Shown here: piece by piece, positions 52,312 through 63,689 of the stretch | Position numbering within the stretch: position 1 is the first letter of the stretch | Layout of the letters: each line of letters begins with the position of its first letter | Origin: Nakamurella aerolata | GTDB lineage: Bacteria; Actinomycetota; Actinomycetes; Mycobacteriales; Nakamurellaceae | Assembly (NCBI RefSeq): GCF_013002705.1 | Contig: NZ_JABEND010000003.1 | Location: 62,001 to 126,000, forward strand | Reading direction: 5' to 3' | Length of the DNA stretch: 64,000 nt | Translations under genes and position numbers: made by a program | Notes under the pieces: generated by a model | The model's database searches: none | What the model was told of the DNA's origin: nothing | Seen by the model: the letters and a program-made list of their open reading frames with translations, nothing else

Positions 52312-52893
52312 TCAGCCCTGAGCGGGCCGGTCGCCGAGTTCTGGCGCGGACCAACGCTGATCCCGCCAGGCCGGATCCAGCGGGGTGTGCGCAACGTGAT
52401 TGGTGTAGTTGGACATGGTCTTGACGCCGACGCCGAGCACCACGTCGAGTGCCTGCCGCCGGTCGAAGCCGGCATCGAAGAACGCCTGGAGCTGGGCGTC
52501 GTCGGCCCAGCCGCGCTGCCGGACCAGCGCCATGGCCAGCGCGGCGACGGCCTGCAGCCGCGGATCCGGCAGCTCCCGCCCGGCCCGGAGGGCGCGCAGC
52601 ACAGCGTCGGGCATCCTGGCCCGCAGCGCCATGGTGCAGTGGGCGGCAACGCAGTACTCGCAACGGTTTTCGACGCTGACGGCGATCAACACGGTGTGCC
52701 TGGCCAGCAGCGGCAGCGACGTCTTCATGAAGGCGTCGTACGCCGCGTTGTACCCGGCCAGCAGTTGCGGCGACTCGGCCATCACCCCGGCCAGGGTGGA
52801 GACGAATCCCAGCCGGCTGCGGGCGCCGGCGAGCATCGGGGCCGCCTCGTCGGGGGCGGTGGTCTCGTCGTGGACGGTGAAGTCGATGGGCAT
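52312..52893 (-). CDS. Carboxymuconolactone decarboxylase/AhpD-like protein
   Basis: 193 residues. The motif SVENRCEYCVAAHC (ExxxCxxCxxxH core, about 74-87) holds the redox Cys pair and proton relay typical of AhpD-type peroxidase-linked proteins. The rest is all-helical as expected. ATG 52893 has GAGGAG about 7 nt upstream. It is 69 bp downstream of the TetR gene on the same strand, so it is likely its regulated partner. It probably takes part in thiol-dependent peroxide detoxification. Confidence 0.88.
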   Translation of the reverse strand: MPIDFTVHDETTAPDEAAPMLAGARSRLGFVSTLAGVMAESPQLLAGYNAAYDAFMKTSLPLLARHTVLIAVSVENRCEYCVAAHCTMALRARMPDAVLRALRAGRELPDPRLQAVAALAMALVRQRGWADDAQLQAFFDAGFDRRQALDVVLGVGVKTMSNYTNHVAHTPLDPAWRDQRWSAPELGDRPAQG

Positions 52894-52962
52894 GAAAGGC
52901 TCCTCGGTTCTGACGTGGGTCGATCTCCGGGGTCAAGGCTGACTGGCGAGAGTTGTTGGGCG

Positions 52963-53574
52963 TCAAGCAGATAGGGAGCAACCGGCCAGCGCACTGTCCA
53001 CCTGGGCACGAAGCTCCGCAGCCTCGGCTCCGGCGCGGGACCGCATGGTGATGCCGTAGGCCAGGGTGGCCAGCATGCCGGCCTGTGCAGCCAGCGCGGT
53101 GCCGGAACTGCCCGCGGCGGCCACGGATGTGTGCGGCGCTCGGGAGCAGATGCGTTGCAGCGCAGCGTGAAAGGCCTCCCGGAGCGCGTCGGCGTGCCGA
53201 TTCAGCCGCTGCTGCACCTGCGGGTCGCCGCTGTACTCCCCGAGGTGCCCGTTCACGATCAGACAACCCCAACCGCGGTGCGCACCGGTGCAGCGGTCGG
53301 TGATGAGCCGCGCGAAGAACTCCCTGATGCCGGCGAGGTCCGAGGCCTGCGCCAGCCGGGCGAAGCTGGGCAACGCCCGCTGGTCGAGGTAACGGTCGAG
53401 CGCCGCCAGGTACAGCCGGCGCTTGTCACCAAAGGCGTTGTAGACGCTGGACCGCGCCAGCCCGGTCGCGGCCTCGATGTCGCGCAGACCGGCGGCGTCG
53501 ACGCCTCTCGACCAGAACAGCTCGACAACGGCGCCCAGCGCCCGGTCCGGGTCGAAGTGTTTGACGTCAGCCAC
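52963..53574 (-). CDS. TetR/AcrR family regulator
   Basis: 203 residues. The N-terminal helix-turn-helix ([44 protein letters not shown], in the TetR_N form) is followed by a TetR_C-like ligand domain with [13 protein letters not shown], typical of the group related to AcuR/RutR-like repressors. GTG 53574 has AAGAAT 6 nt upstream, and a dyad covers that -10. It precedes the AhpD-like gene and is divergent from ppsR. The ligand is unknown. Confidence 0.9.
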   Translation of the reverse strand: MADVKHFDPDRALGAVVELFWSRGVDAAGLRDIEAATGLARSSVYNAFGDKRRLYLAALDRYLDQRALPSFARLAQASDLAGIREFFARLITDRCTGAHRGWGCLIVNGHLGEYSGDPQVQQRLNRHADALREAFHAALQRICSRAPHTSVAAAGSSGTALAAQAGMLATLAYGITMRSRAGAEAAELRAQVDSALAGCSLSA

Positions 53575-53580
53575 AGTCTC

Positions 53581-53603
53581 ATTCTTAGACCAGTCGGTTC
53601 AAG
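53581..53603 (-). promoter_or_regulatory. Promoter with TetR-type operator
   Basis: On the minus strand, AAGAAT (53581-53586) lies 6 nt before GTG 53574. It is overlapped by the imperfect palindrome CTTGAACCGACTGGTCTAAG (53584-53603), a plausible binding site for the regulator itself. Confidence 0.45.
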
Positions 53604-53704
53604 AAAGCAATCGTGCAGGTCACCGTGGCTTCTCCGGACCTGCCGGGCCCGCTCGTTACCGCCGGCGGCGGACGCGGCAGGGCTCACCGGGCACGGTGCT
53701 GTGC

Positions 53705-53710
53705 CAGACT
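53705..53710 (+). promoter_or_regulatory. -10-like hexamer CAGACT, leaderless ppsR
   Basis: CAGACT ends 6 nt before ATG 53717, the same word and spacing as at the DUF2537 gene. Confidence 0.5.
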
Positions 53711-53716
53711 CGGCAG

Positions 53717-54664
53717 ATGGTGCTCGAAGCCGGCACAGCGCCGCACGTGACGCCGGTGTTCTTTCTCGCCGGCGGCACCGGCATCACCGCGGAGGCGCTC
53801 GGCAACGCGATCCTGCAGCAGTTCCCCACCGTCCGGTTCGACCGGCGGTTGTTCTCGTTCGTCAACTCCGTCGAGGCCGCCCGCCGGGTGGTGAGCACCA
53901 TGGACGCCGCGGCCAGCGATTCGGTCACCCCGCTGGTGTTCTCCACCCTCGCCGACGACGACGTGCGCGCCGAGGTGGCCACCACCCGCTGCGCCGTCAT
54001 CGATCTGGTCGGCTCCCAGTTGGAGAACGTGGAACGGGTGCTGCACGTGAACGCGGCCCGGGTGGGTGGCAGCGCCCACGGCCTCGGCGACGTCGGCCGC
54101 TACGAGGCCAGGATGGCGGCGGTCGAGTTCGCGATGGAGCACGACGACGGCCAGTCGCTGCGCGCCCTGGAACGCGCCGACATCATCCTGACGGCGCCGT
54201 CGCGGTGCGGCAAGACGCCGACCACCATGTACCTGGCGCTGCAGCACGGCCTGCTGGTGGCGAACTACCCGCTGGTCGACGAAGACCTGGAGTCGACCCA
54301 GCTGCCGGCGCCGATCCGGCCGTACCGCAACCGGTTGTTCGGCCTGCTGAGCACCCCTGGGCGATTGTCCGAGGTGCGCGGCCAGCGCCGCCCTGGGTCG
54401 CGGTACGCGTCGCTGCAGCAGTGCAGCTACGAGCTGCGCAGGGCCGAGAACATGTTCAAGGCCCACCGCATCCCGTCGCTCAACTCGGCCACCATGTCGG
54501 TGGAGGAGATGTCGGCGATGATCATGCAGCGCCTCGACCTGAACACCGACGGCCACCTCGGCCGCGGTGTGCCCGCCCCGCTGACACCGCCGACCCAGCC
54601 GGCACCGGCAACCCAGCAGGCACCCGCAACCCCGCCGCAGACCACGCAAGGGAGCACTCCATGA
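53717..54664 (+). CDS. ppsR: PEP synthase regulatory protein (kinase/pyrophosphorylase, DUF299)
   Basis: 315 residues. A bifunctional enzyme that inactivates PEP synthase by ADP-dependent phosphorylation of a Thr next to the catalytic His and reverses this with phosphate. It shows [20 protein letters not shown] (family start), [28 protein letters not shown] and the P-loop-like [27 protein letters not shown]. The last 35 residues are a Pro/Gln/Thr tail, unusual for the family. The stop overlaps the ppsA start (ATGA), so regulator and target are coupled. Confidence 0.93.
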   Translation: MVLEAGTAPHVTPVFFLAGGTGITAEALGNAILQQFPTVRFDRRLFSFVNSVEAARRVVSTMDAAASDSVTPLVFSTLADDDVRAEVATTRCAVIDLVGSQLENVERVLHVNAARVGGSAHGLGDVGRYEARMAAVEFAMEHDDGQSLRALERADIILTAPSRCGKTPTTMYLALQHGLLVANYPLVDEDLESTQLPAPIRPYRNRLFGLLSTPGRLSEVRGQRRPGSRYASLQQCSYELRRAENMFKAHRIPSLNSATMSVEEMSAMIMQRLDLNTDGHLGRGVPAPLTPPTQPAPATQQAPATPPQTTQGSTP

Positions 54665-57105
54665 ACAGCATCAGGTGGTTCGCCGAGCTCGGCATGGACG
54701 ATGTCGACCAGGTCGGCGGCAAGAACGCCTCGCTCGGCGAGCTGGTGAGCAACCTGGCCAGCGCCGGGGTGCGGGTGCCGGACGGCTTCGCCACCACCGC
54801 CGACGCCTACCGGCGCTTTCTCGACGAGTCCGGGCTGCGCGAGCAGATCGCCGCCGTCACACACGGTTTGGACGTCGACGACGTACAGGCCCTGGCCAGC
54901 GCCGGAAAGCAGATCCGCGGCCTGATCGAGGCCGCACCGTTCCCGGCCGACCTCGAGGCGGAGATCCGCGACGCCTACGCCAGGTTGGAGTCCGAGGTCG
55001 CCGCCGACGCCGAAAGCCTTGGCACCACAACGGAAACCGCTGGCAACACCACCGATCCCGGCGGCGCCGTCGCGAGTTTCGCGGTGCGCTCCAGCGCCAC
55101 CGCCGAAGATCTGCCGGACGCATCCTTTGCCGGGCAACAGGAAACGTTCCTGAACATCCGCGGCATCGACAACGTGCTGCACGCCATCAAGCTGGTGTAT
55201 GCCTCGCTGTACAACGACAGGGCGATCGCCTACCGGGTGCACAGCGGGTACGACGTCGAGGTGGCGTTGTCGGCCGGCGTGCAGCGGATGGTGCGCTCGG
55301 ACGTGGGAGCGTCCGGGGTGATGTTCACCATCGACACCGAATCCGGTTTTGCCGACGCGGTTTTCCTCACCTCCAGCTACGGCCTTGGCGAAGCCGTGGT
55401 GCAGGGCGCCGTCAACCCCGACGAGTTCTATGTCTACAAACCGGCGTTGCGCGCCGGCCGGCCGGCGATCCTGAAGCGGGGCGTCGGCGAGAAGGCCACC
55501 AAGATGATCTACACCGACGACGCCGCGGTGGGCCGCACCACCGAGTTTGTCGACGTGGATGCGGCCGAACGGCGCAGGCTCAGCCTGACCGACGACGAGG
55601 TCACCGAACTGGCCCGGCATGCGCTGCGCATCGAGGAGCACTACGGCCGGCCGATGGACATCGAGTGGGGCAAGGACGGCATCGACGGCAAGCTCTGCGT
55701 GCTGCAGGCCCGCCCTGAAACGGTTCAATCGCGGGCCAGGGCAAGCAGTTTGCAGCGCTACACCATCGACAAGAGCGCCAAGCGTGACGCCACCGTGATC
55801 GCCGAGGGCCGCGCCATCGGCCAGAAGATCGGGTCGGGCGCGGTGCGGTCACTCGCCTCGATCGAGGACATGCACCAGTTCAGCCCCGGCGAGGTGCTGG
55901 TGGCCGACATGACCGACCCGGACTGGGAGCCGATCATGAAGCGGGCCAGCGCCATCGTCACCAATCGCGGCGGCCGCACCTGCCATGCCGCGATCATCGC
56001 GAGGGAGCTCGGCATCCCGGCCGTCGTCGGCACCGGCAACGCCACCACGACGCTCACCGACGGCGCCGACGTGACGGTGTCCTGCGCCGAGGGCGACACC
56101 GGCTACATCTATTCCGGCGCACTGGATTTCCAGCTCGAGGAGACCGAGCTCGACGCCATGCCGGGGCTGGACGTCAAGATCATGATGAACGTCGGCACCC
56201 CGGAACAGGCATTCGAGTTCTCCCGGCTGCCGAACGCCGGGATCGGGCTGGCCCGGCTGGAGTTCATCATCAACCGGCAGATCGGCATCCACCCCAAGGC
56301 ACTGCTGGAACACGACCAGCTACCGGCCGATCTGCGCGGGCAGATCGACGAGCTGATCGCGGCCTACCCCAGCCCGCGCGAGTTCTTCGTGCAGCGGGTG
56401 GCGGAAGGGGTGGCGACGCTGGCAGCGGCGTTCGCGCCGAAGCCGGTGATCGTCCGGATGAGCGACTTCAAGTCGAACGAGTACGCCGGGCTGCTCGGCG
56501 GCGAGCGGTACGAGCCGCACGAGGAGAACCCGATGATCGGCTATCGCGGCGCCTCCCGGTACCTGTCGCCCGACTTCGCCGAGTGCTTCGCGATGGAGTG
56601 TGCGGCGCTCAGGTACGTGCGCGACGAGATGGGTCTGACCAACGTCAAGGTGATGATCCCGTTCGTCCGCACCGTCGACGAGGCCAAGGGTGTGGTGGAC
56701 CTGTTGGCGGAGAACGGGTTACGCCGCGGCGAGAACGATCTGCAGGTGGTGATGATGTGCGAGGTACCGTCCAACGCCGTCATCGCCGCGCAGTTCCTCG
56801 AACACTTCGACGGCTTCTCGATCGGCTCCAACGACATGACCCAGCTGACGCTCGGCCTCGACCGCGACTCCAGCCTGGTCGCCGACGAGTTCGACGAACG
56901 CGACCCCGCGGTGCTGCACATGCTGTCGCTAGCGATCACCGCATGCAAGGACGCCGGCAAGTACGTCGGCATCTGCGGCCAGGGGCCGAGCGATCACCCC
57001 GATCTGGCGGAATGGTTGCTGGATCAGGGCATCGAGTCGATGTCGCTGAACCCGGACACCGTGGTGGAGACCTGGTTGCGGCTGGCCAAGCGCGCCGCGA
57101 GCTGA
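54661..57105 (+). CDS. ppsA: Phosphoenolpyruvate synthase
   Basis: 814 residues, normal length. It makes PEP from pyruvate and ATP for gluconeogenesis. An N-terminal ATP-grasp domain ([38 protein letters not shown]) precedes the swivelling phospho-His domain with [21 protein letters not shown] (His about 442, with the regulatory Thr two residues before). The C-terminal PEP-binding barrel has [26 protein letters not shown] and [19 protein letters not shown]. It is coupled to ppsR upstream and ends before a convergent kinase-like gene. Confidence 0.96.
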   Translation: MNSIRWFAELGMDDVDQVGGKNASLGELVSNLASAGVRVPDGFATTADAYRRFLDESGLREQIAAVTHGLDVDDVQALASAGKQIRGLIEAAPFPADLEAEIRDAYARLESEVAADAESLGTTTETAGNTTDPGGAVASFAVRSSATAEDLPDASFAGQQETFLNIRGIDNVLHAIKLVYASLYNDRAIAYRVHSGYDVEVALSAGVQRMVRSDVGASGVMFTIDTESGFADAVFLTSSYGLGEAVVQGAVNPDEFYVYKPALRAGRPAILKRGVGEKATKMIYTDDAAVGRTTEFVDVDAAERRRLSLTDDEVTELARHALRIEEHYGRPMDIEWGKDGIDGKLCVLQARPETVQSRARASSLQRYTIDKSAKRDATVIAEGRAIGQKIGSGAVRSLASIEDMHQFSPGEVLVADMTDPDWEPIMKRASAIVTNRGGRTCHAAIIARELGIPAVVGTGNATTTLTDGADVTVSCAEGDTGYIYSGALDFQLEETELDAMPGLDVKIMMNVGTPEQAFEFSRLPNAGIGLARLEFIINRQIGIHPKALLEHDQLPADLRGQIDELIAAYPSPREFFVQRVAEGVATLAAAFAPKPVIVRMSDFKSNEYAGLLGGERYEPHEENPMIGYRGASRYLSPDFAECFAMECAALRYVRDEMGLTNVKVMIPFVRTVDEAKGVVDLLAENGLRRGENDLQVVMMCEVPSNAVIAAQFLEHFDGFSIGSNDMTQLTLGLDRDSSLVADEFDERDPAVLHMLSLAITACKDAGKYVGICGQGPSDHPDLAEWLLDQGIESMSLNPDTVVETWLRLAKRAAS

Positions 57106-57140
57106 CTGTGCTCAGCCGGCGGCACTGACGGCCGACGCGC

Positions 57141-57695
57141 TCAGCTTCCGGCAGCGCCGTCGGCGAGTGCCTGTTCCAGGCTGTCCAGCGCGCTCGCGGC
57201 CGGTAGCCGCAGCGTGCCCGGCCGCTGCGCCAGCAGCTCCGTCAGTCGTTGCTCGAGCTCGGCCCAGCCGGCATCGTCGTCGGTGGCCAGCCACACCGGA
57301 GCGTCGGCATCGGCCTGGGTGACGGCCCGAGCGGTCCGCTCGGCATATCGCGTGCGGCACAACGCCGGCGGGGCATCGATCACCGTTTCGACCCATCGGG
57401 CACCGCGGGAATCGGCCAGCGCCGCCAGCTGATCGATGAAGCCGGGCCGCGCCAGCAGCTGCGGCACCAGCACCGTCCGCCCGGCCGTCAACTGATCCGC
57501 GGCGACCGCCAGCGCCATCGCTCTGGCCTGCAGCCCGGCTGCCTCCCGATCGGCACGCCAGCCACCGATCATGGTGCGCAGTACGTCGATGTCCAGCGCC
57601 ACCGCTGAAGGATGCCGATCGGCATACTCCCGCGCCAGCGTCGACTTTCCCGATCCGGGCAGCCCGTTGATCAACACCAGCACACCAGCACCCAT
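57141..57695 (-). CDS. P-loop kinase-like ATPase
   Basis: 184 residues. VLVLINGLPGSGKSTLAREYA is a Walker A motif. ALDIDVLRTMIGGW and the Arg-rich YAERTARAV region suggest an AAA_33/Zeta-toxin-like or gluconate-kinase-like small-molecule kinase, but the substrate is open. The C-terminus is helical with an Ala-rich end. ATG 57695 was chosen; there is no clear ribosome site. It may be the last gene of the malic enzyme-moaC-mog-moaE operon, 30 bp after the small frame at 57725-57886. Confidence 0.8.
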   Translation of the reverse strand: MGAGVLVLINGLPGSGKSTLAREYADRHPSAVALDIDVLRTMIGGWRADREAAGLQARAMALAVAADQLTAGRTVLVPQLLARPGFIDQLAALADSRGARWVETVIDAPPALCRTRYAERTARAVTQADADAPVWLATDDDAGWAELEQRLTELLAQRPGTLRLPAASALDSLEQALADGAAGS

Positions 57696-57724
57696 CAGCC
57701 GAGCGTCGCACACCCCGGCCGGTG

Positions 57725-57886
57725 CTACGTCGTCTGGTTCGGGTGGTGGGTATGCACCTGTTCTCCAAACACCACATTTCCCACGACGAAGAACCAGATC
57801 CTGGCATCGCCCTTGGACGTGGGTTTGTCTTGCCAGCGCTGGTGCTCGACCCCTTCGCGGGCGACGGTCGAAAGCTCGCTGCGCAC
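57725..57886 (-). CDS. Possible 53-residue protein directly after moaE
   Basis: It lies in the same frame as moaE, five codons past its stop, and starts at GTG 57886. It reads like protein rather than noise: VRSELSTVAREGVEHQRWQD, then ARIWFFVVGNVVFGEQVHTH and a TAG at 57725. Third-position GC is about 80 percent, lower than the neighbours. There is no ribosome site, so it may depend on read-through or coupling, or be the remnant of a longer gene. No family recognised. Confidence 0.35.
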   Translation of the reverse strand: MRSELSTVAREGVEHQRWQDKPTSKGDARIWFFVVGNVVFGEQVHTHHPNQTT

Positions 57887-57901
57887 AAGGCCATGCCGGG
57901 G

Positions 57902-58327
57902 TCAGGTGGAGCCCACCCATTCGTCGCTGCCGTCGGCGAACACCTGGCGCTTCCAGACCGGCAACCGCTCTTTCACCAGGTCGACCAGGTCGGCGCAGGC
58001 ACGGAAGGCCGGCTGCCGGTGGGCAGCGGAAACCGCTGCGGCCAAGGCGATTTCGCCGACCATCAGGGTGCCGACCCGGTGCACGGCCGCCACCGCCGTC
58101 ACCTCGGGATGGCGGCGCAGGATCTCCTCGCAGACCCGCCGGACGATCTCGTCGGCGGAAGGATGCGCCGAGTACTCCAGCTCGCGCACCTCGCGACCGG
58201 AGTCGTGATTGCGGACCACCCCGGCGAACGACACCACCGCGCCGGCAACCGGATCGCTCACCGAAGCGTCGATCACCTCGGGTTCCAGCGGCTGGTCGGT
58301 GACGCCGGCCCGGCCCACCCGGCTCAC
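57902..58327 (-). CDS. moaE: Molybdopterin synthase catalytic subunit MoaE
   Basis: 141 residues. MoaE accepts sulfur from MoaD thiocarboxylate to convert cyclic pyranopterin phosphate to molybdopterin. Family blocks: GAVVSFAGVVRNHDSGREVRELEYSAHP, AAVHRVGTLMVGEIAL, HRQPAFRACADLVDLVKERLPVWKRQVFADG (with the conserved Lys-Glu...WKR ending) and WV. GTG 58327 overlaps the mog stop (GTGA). It is third of the moco genes in this operon. Confidence 0.93.
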   Translation of the reverse strand: MSRVGRAGVTDQPLEPEVIDASVSDPVAGAVVSFAGVVRNHDSGREVRELEYSAHPSADEIVRRVCEEILRRHPEVTAVAAVHRVGTLMVGEIALAAAVSAAHRQPAFRACADLVDLVKERLPVWKRQVFADGSDEWVGST

Positions 58328-58818
58328 GGCTGCCGCCGGTGGTCGGAGCCGCCGAGTTGCGCAACGGCGTGCGGCAGCACCGGGTCGAGCACGTTGATCG
58401 CGTCGGCGACGGCGCCCGTCGAGCCTGGCAGGTTGATGACAAGGCAGCGGTGCCCGTCCGGCGCGACGGCAACGCCGGCGAGCCCGCGGGACAGCATCGC
58501 GGTCGGCACCTTGTTCGCCGTCCCGTAGCTGCGCAGCGCCTCGGCGATGCCGGGCAGCTGCTGGGCCAGCAGACCCGCGGTCTGTTCCGGGGTCACGTCG
58601 GTCGGACTGATCCCGGTGCCGCCGGTGGTCAGCACCACGTCGTTGTCGGCGACGGCGGCCCGCAGGGTGGCACCGACGGCGGCACCGTCCGGCACCACCA
58701 GCGGCGGCGCCACCTCGGCGCCGATGTTGGTGAGCCACTGCACCAGCACCGGGCCGCTGGCATCGGCGTAGCTGCCGGCGGCGGCGCGGGTGGAGACGGT
58801 GATCACCGCGGCCCTCAT
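58324..58818 (-). CDS. mog: MogA/MoaB-family molybdopterin adenylyltransferase
   Basis: 164 residues. The MoCF-binding signature is clear: RAAVITVSTRAAAGSYADASGP near the start, VLTTGGTGISPTDVTPEQT (about 64-82) and LVINLPGSTGAVADAINVL near the end. It adenylylates molybdopterin so that molybdate can be inserted by a MoeA-type enzyme. Its ATG overlaps the moaC stop (ATGA), and its stop overlaps the moaE start. It corresponds to mog beside moaC2/moaE2 in M. tuberculosis (memory). Confidence 0.92.
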   Translation of the reverse strand: MRAAVITVSTRAAAGSYADASGPVLVQWLTNIGAEVAPPLVVPDGAAVGATLRAAVADNDVVLTTGGTGISPTDVTPEQTAGLLAQQLPGIAEALRSYGTANKVPTAMLSRGLAGVAVAPDGHRCLVINLPGSTGAVADAINVLDPVLPHAVAQLGGSDHRRQP

Positions 58819-59413
58819 CGCCGCTGCTCCGCGCGCGTCCAGCTGCCGGTCTTGCCGCCCTCCTTGCGGTCCACCCGCACCTCGTCAAGGGTGGCGGCCG
58901 GGTCCACCGCCTTGATCATGTCGTGCAGCGTCAGCCCGGCGACGGCGACGGCGGTCAGCGCCTCCATCTCCACCCCGGTGGCGCCGGTGGTGCGCACCGT
59001 CGCGGTGATCCGCAGCTGGTGACCGGCCGGCGTGACGTCCACCTGCACGGCCGACAGCGGCAGCGGGTGGCACAGCGGGATCAGCTCGCTGGTGCGTTTG
59101 GCTGCCATGATCCCTGCGATCCGTGCGGTGGCCAGCACATCACCCTTCGGGATCGACCCGGCCGCCACCAGCTCGACCACCTGCGCGGTGGTGTGCAGCA
59201 CGCCGGACGCGGTCGCGGTGCGGGTGGTCGCCGGCTTGCCGGAGACGTCAACCATCCGCGCCGCGCCGCGCGCGTCGACGTGCGACAACTCGCTCCCGGC
59301 ACCGGGATCGCCGCCAGCACCGGCGCCGGCGCCGGGATCGGCTGCGGGGCCGGCCGCGGACTCGGTGTGCGGTTCGGCGGCGGCGTGCCGCCCGGTTCCG
59401 CCCGCGACGCCCA

Positions 59414-59414
<1 letters not shown>
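58815..59414 (-). CDS. moaC: Cyclic pyranopterin monophosphate synthase MoaC
   Basis: 199 residues, about 40 more than usual because of an N-terminal Gly/Ala/Pro stretch (AADPGAGAGAGGDPG). The MoaC domain shows ELSHVDARGAARMVDVSGK, KRTSELIPLCHPLPLS (active-site His and Cys), GVEMEALTAVAVAGLTLHDMIKAVD and RVDRKEGGKTG. It acts with MoaA in the first step of cofactor synthesis. ATG 59414 lies in TGATG with the malic enzyme stop, so it is coupled to a carbon-metabolism gene. Translation may instead start close to the SELSHVD region. Confidence 0.94.
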
Positions 59415-60853
<1,439 letters not shown>

Positions 60854-61050
60854 CACTGCTCCTTATGCTTCGCCAACGCGTGACGCCGGCGTCGCTGCCC
60901 GCGCAGAACGGGCGGAACCGGCGAGTCGAGCGTAAACCGCCGCGACCGCTGCCGGTGGGAGCAGGTGGCGCCGGGAACTGGCCGCTTTCCGGTCGTTGGT
61001 CACCGGGTTGTCGGTGACCGGTGGTGACCGAGTTTGTCGGTGACCGGCGG

Positions 61051-61242
61051 TTACCGGTTGATGACGGTGTGCGGGTGCACGTAGGGCAGTTCGGTGGGAT
61101 CCCGCGGGAACTCGACGTCGCCGAACGGCGACAGCGGCCCCTGCCGGTCCGCGTTGAACTCGCTGAGGGCGTGCTCACCCTCGGGGACGTCGGGCCACGT
61201 CGGGTCGATGTTCTTGCTGCGCTTGCCGGCCTTGCGGGACAC
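61051..61242 (-). CDS. Small conserved hypothetical protein, 63 aa
   Basis: GTG 61242 has GAGGAG about 7 nt upstream. The sequence is basic at the start (MSRKAGKRSKNIDPTWPDVP) and Pro-rich later (PLSPFGDVEFPRDPTELPYVHPHTVINR), with a regular, conserved-looking character. It lies between malic enzyme and the divergent helicase-associated gene. I do not recognise a family. Confidence 0.65.
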   Translation of the reverse strand: MSRKAGKRSKNIDPTWPDVPEGEHALSEFNADRQGPLSPFGDVEFPRDPTELPYVHPHTVINR

Positions 61243-61372
61243 TGCGGCTCCTCGGTTCGCCTGACGGTGGTGCGCCGGGCGACCGACCGGGGCCGGTGCG
61301 TCGGCGGGACTGCGGGACGGCGAGGTGCGGGTGGTTCCGCGCGCATCGCAGCACCGCTGTCACCGGCGACGA

Positions 61373-61378
61373 TACCGT
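61373..61378 (+). promoter_or_regulatory. -10 hexamer TACCGT before the helicase-associated gene
   Basis: TACCGT ends 7 nt before ATG 61386. The 7 nt also contain GGAGG, too close to the start to be a normal ribosome site. Confidence 0.5.
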
Positions 61379-61385
61379 GGAGGCA

Positions 61386-63677
61386 ATGTCCGTTCCCACG
61401 TCCTTCCCCGGTTCGGCCGGTGGGCCAGGAACTTCGGCGCCGAGCAGCACCGCGCTGGTGCTGGCCTGGCTGCGCGAGCGAACGCCGGAGCAACTGGTGG
61501 CGTTGCTGCGCGCCCGGCCGGATCTGACGCTGCCGGCGCCGACCGATCTTGCGGTGTTGGCGCGCCGCATGGTGATCCCGACGTCGATCTACCGGGCCCT
61601 TGAACAGATCACCGCCGCCGAGCGCAGCGCGCTCACCGCGGCCGCGGTGGCCGACGAGCGGCACGCCGGGGTCACGGTGACGGACCTGGGCCACTGGGTG
61701 CCGGACGCGGAGCCGGACGAGCTGGCCGGCGCGGCGTGGCGGCTGGAGTCGCTCGGCCTGTTGCTCACCGTTGACGACGCGATTCAGGTGCCGGACGCGG
61801 TGACCGCGGCGCTGGGCGACTTCCCCGCAGGGTTGGCACCGCCGGCCGGCCTCAGCGACGACCAGGTGTCGGCCGCGCTCGCCGCCGTCGACGACCGGCA
61901 GCGTGAGGTGCTGACCCTGTTGGACCGCACCGGTCCGCTGGGCTACAGCCCACCGTCGTCACCGTCGTCGCGGGTGGTGGACGAGCTGGTGACTGCGGGT
62001 CTGCTGGAGCGGCTGGACCCGGCGACGGTGCGGCTGCCGAGGGAAGTGGCCATCGCGCTGCGGGACGGGCTGCCGTTGCGGGCCTGGCCGCGGCCGCCGG
62101 AACTGCCCACCGCCTCCGCCGCGGACGCAGCCAGGGTGGACTCCACCGCTGCCGGGCAGGCGTTGGCGACGCTGGGTCTTGTCAAGGAGTTGATCGAGCT
62201 GATCGGCGGGCGAGCCATCCCCGATCTGAAATCCGGTGGTATCGGGGTGCGCGAGTTGCGCCGGTTGGCGAAAGACCTGAAGACCGAAGAACATCGGGTG
62301 GCGTTCGGTCTGGAACTGCTGCACACCGGCCGGCTGATCACCCAGGACACCGATCACCCCGAGCGCGCGGGCGCGTTGACCTGGCAGGTCACCGGGTTGG
62401 CCGACGACTTTCTCGACCTGCCGGACGAGCAGGCCTGGGCCGAGCTGGCGATCGGCTGGCTCGCGCTGACCCGCGACCCGGCTCGGGCCGGGCGACCCGA
62501 CCCGAACAGCGGCTCCGGTTCAAAAGCGTTGCCGGCCTTGGGTTCTGAGCTGACCTGGATTCGCGGGCCGGCCGATCGCCGGTTCTTGCTCGAGGCACTG
62601 GCGAGCCTGCCGCCGGGGGCAGGGTTGAGCCACGGTGCCCTCGGCGAGTATCTCGGCTACCTGGCGCCGCAGCGCTCCGCCGCCCGCCGCAGCGCGCTGA
62701 TCGACGACACCCTGCCGGAGGCCACCTGGCTCGGACTGGTGGCATTCGACGCGATCGCCGACGCCGGGCGGGTACTGCTCACCGACCCGGAACCCGGCCG
62801 GCTGGCGGCCGCCCTCGCCGCCGCACTGCCGCCACCGGTGAACGAGGTGATGGTGCAGGCGGATCTGACCGTCGTCGCGCCGGGACGGCTGGCGCCCGCG
62901 CTGGCCGAGCGCCTCGGTCAGGTGGCCGACCTGGAATCAGCGGGCATGGCCAGCGTCTACCGGGTGACCCCCGGCAGCATCCAGCGGGCCCTCGATTCCG
63001 GGCACAGTGCCACCGATCTGCACCGGCTGTTCAGCGAGCACTCCCGCACCCCGGTGCCGCAGGCGTTGAGCTATCTGATCGACGACACCGCCCGCCGGCA
63101 CGGGGTGCTCAGGGTGGGCAGCGCCGGCTGTTACCTGCGCAGCGACGACCCTGCGCTGCTGGCTCAGGCGGTGAGCGCGGCCGGCGCCGCCGGGTTCACC
63201 CTGCGGTTGCTCGCCCCGACCGTCGCTGTCGGTCCCGCTGACGCCGTCGATGTGCTGAATGCGTTGGCCGCCGGCGGTATCGGGGTGAGCGCCGAGGACG
63301 CCCGCGGCGTCGTCACCGACCTGCGTCGGCGCCCGAACCGGGCGCAACCGGCGCTGTTGCACCGGCGCCGCGAGCCGGCAGCACCGACCACCGAGCAGCT
63401 CACCAGGCTGGTCGACCGGCTGCTGGCCACCAGCGGCGGCGACGAGGTGCCGGACAGTCCGCAGTCGGTCACCGAGACCGTCACCGCGCTGCGGGAGGCG
63501 GTGGCCGGCTCGTACCCGGTGTGGATCACCTACGCCGAGCGGGACGGCTCCACCGTCACCCGCCACGTGCAGCCGGTGGTGGTGTCCGGCGGCAATCTCG
63601 TCGGTTTCGACCAGCTCCGCGGTTCGATGAGATCGTTTGCGCTGCACCGTATTTCCCGGGTATCGACCAGCCCCTGA
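61386..63677 (+). CDS. Helicase-associated (XPB/Ssl2-like) domain protein, Rv0862c type
   Basis: 763 residues. The N-terminal half is helical with WLRERTPEQLVALLRARPDL, a pattern usual for this family (helicase C-terminal-associated domain, Helicase_C_3). In the middle, TWIRGPADRRFLLEALASLP; then VMVQADLTVVAPGRLAPALAERLGQVADLESAGMASVYRVTPGSIQRALDSG, the most conserved stretch. The C-terminus has PVWITYAERDGSTVTRHVQPVVVSGGNLVGFD, a WYL-like domain. There are no Walker motifs, so it is not itself a helicase; in M. tuberculosis it neighbours the XPB helicase ercc3. It may act with that repair helicase. Confidence 0.88.
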   Translation: MSVPTSFPGSAGGPGTSAPSSTALVLAWLRERTPEQLVALLRARPDLTLPAPTDLAVLARRMVIPTSIYRALEQITAAERSALTAAAVADERHAGVTVTDLGHWVPDAEPDELAGAAWRLESLGLLLTVDDAIQVPDAVTAALGDFPAGLAPPAGLSDDQVSAALAAVDDRQREVLTLLDRTGPLGYSPPSSPSSRVVDELVTAGLLERLDPATVRLPREVAIALRDGLPLRAWPRPPELPTASAADAARVDSTAAGQALATLGLVKELIELIGGRAIPDLKSGGIGVRELRRLAKDLKTEEHRVAFGLELLHTGRLITQDTDHPERAGALTWQVTGLADDFLDLPDEQAWAELAIGWLALTRDPARAGRPDPNSGSGSKALPALGSELTWIRGPADRRFLLEALASLPPGAGLSHGALGEYLGYLAPQRSAARRSALIDDTLPEATWLGLVAFDAIADAGRVLLTDPEPGRLAAALAAALPPPVNEVMVQADLTVVAPGRLAPALAERLGQVADLESAGMASVYRVTPGSIQRALDSGHSATDLHRLFSEHSRTPVPQALSYLIDDTARRHGVLRVGSAGCYLRSDDPALLAQAVSAAGAAGFTLRLLAPTVAVGPADAVDVLNALAAGGIGVSAEDARGVVTDLRRRPNRAQPALLHRRREPAAPTTEQLTRLVDRLLATSGGDEVPDSPQSVTETVTALREAVAGSYPVWITYAERDGSTVTRHVQPVVVSGGNLVGFDQLRGSMRSFALHRISRVSTSP

Positions 63678-63689
63678 CGGCACCCCGCC

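Noticed and set aside
57752-58528. A long plus-strand frame starting with MHLFSKHHISHDEEP
   Set aside because: It runs antisense through moaE and mog, both identified by strong motifs. The natural-looking first part is the antisense of the region covered by the small minus-strand frame.
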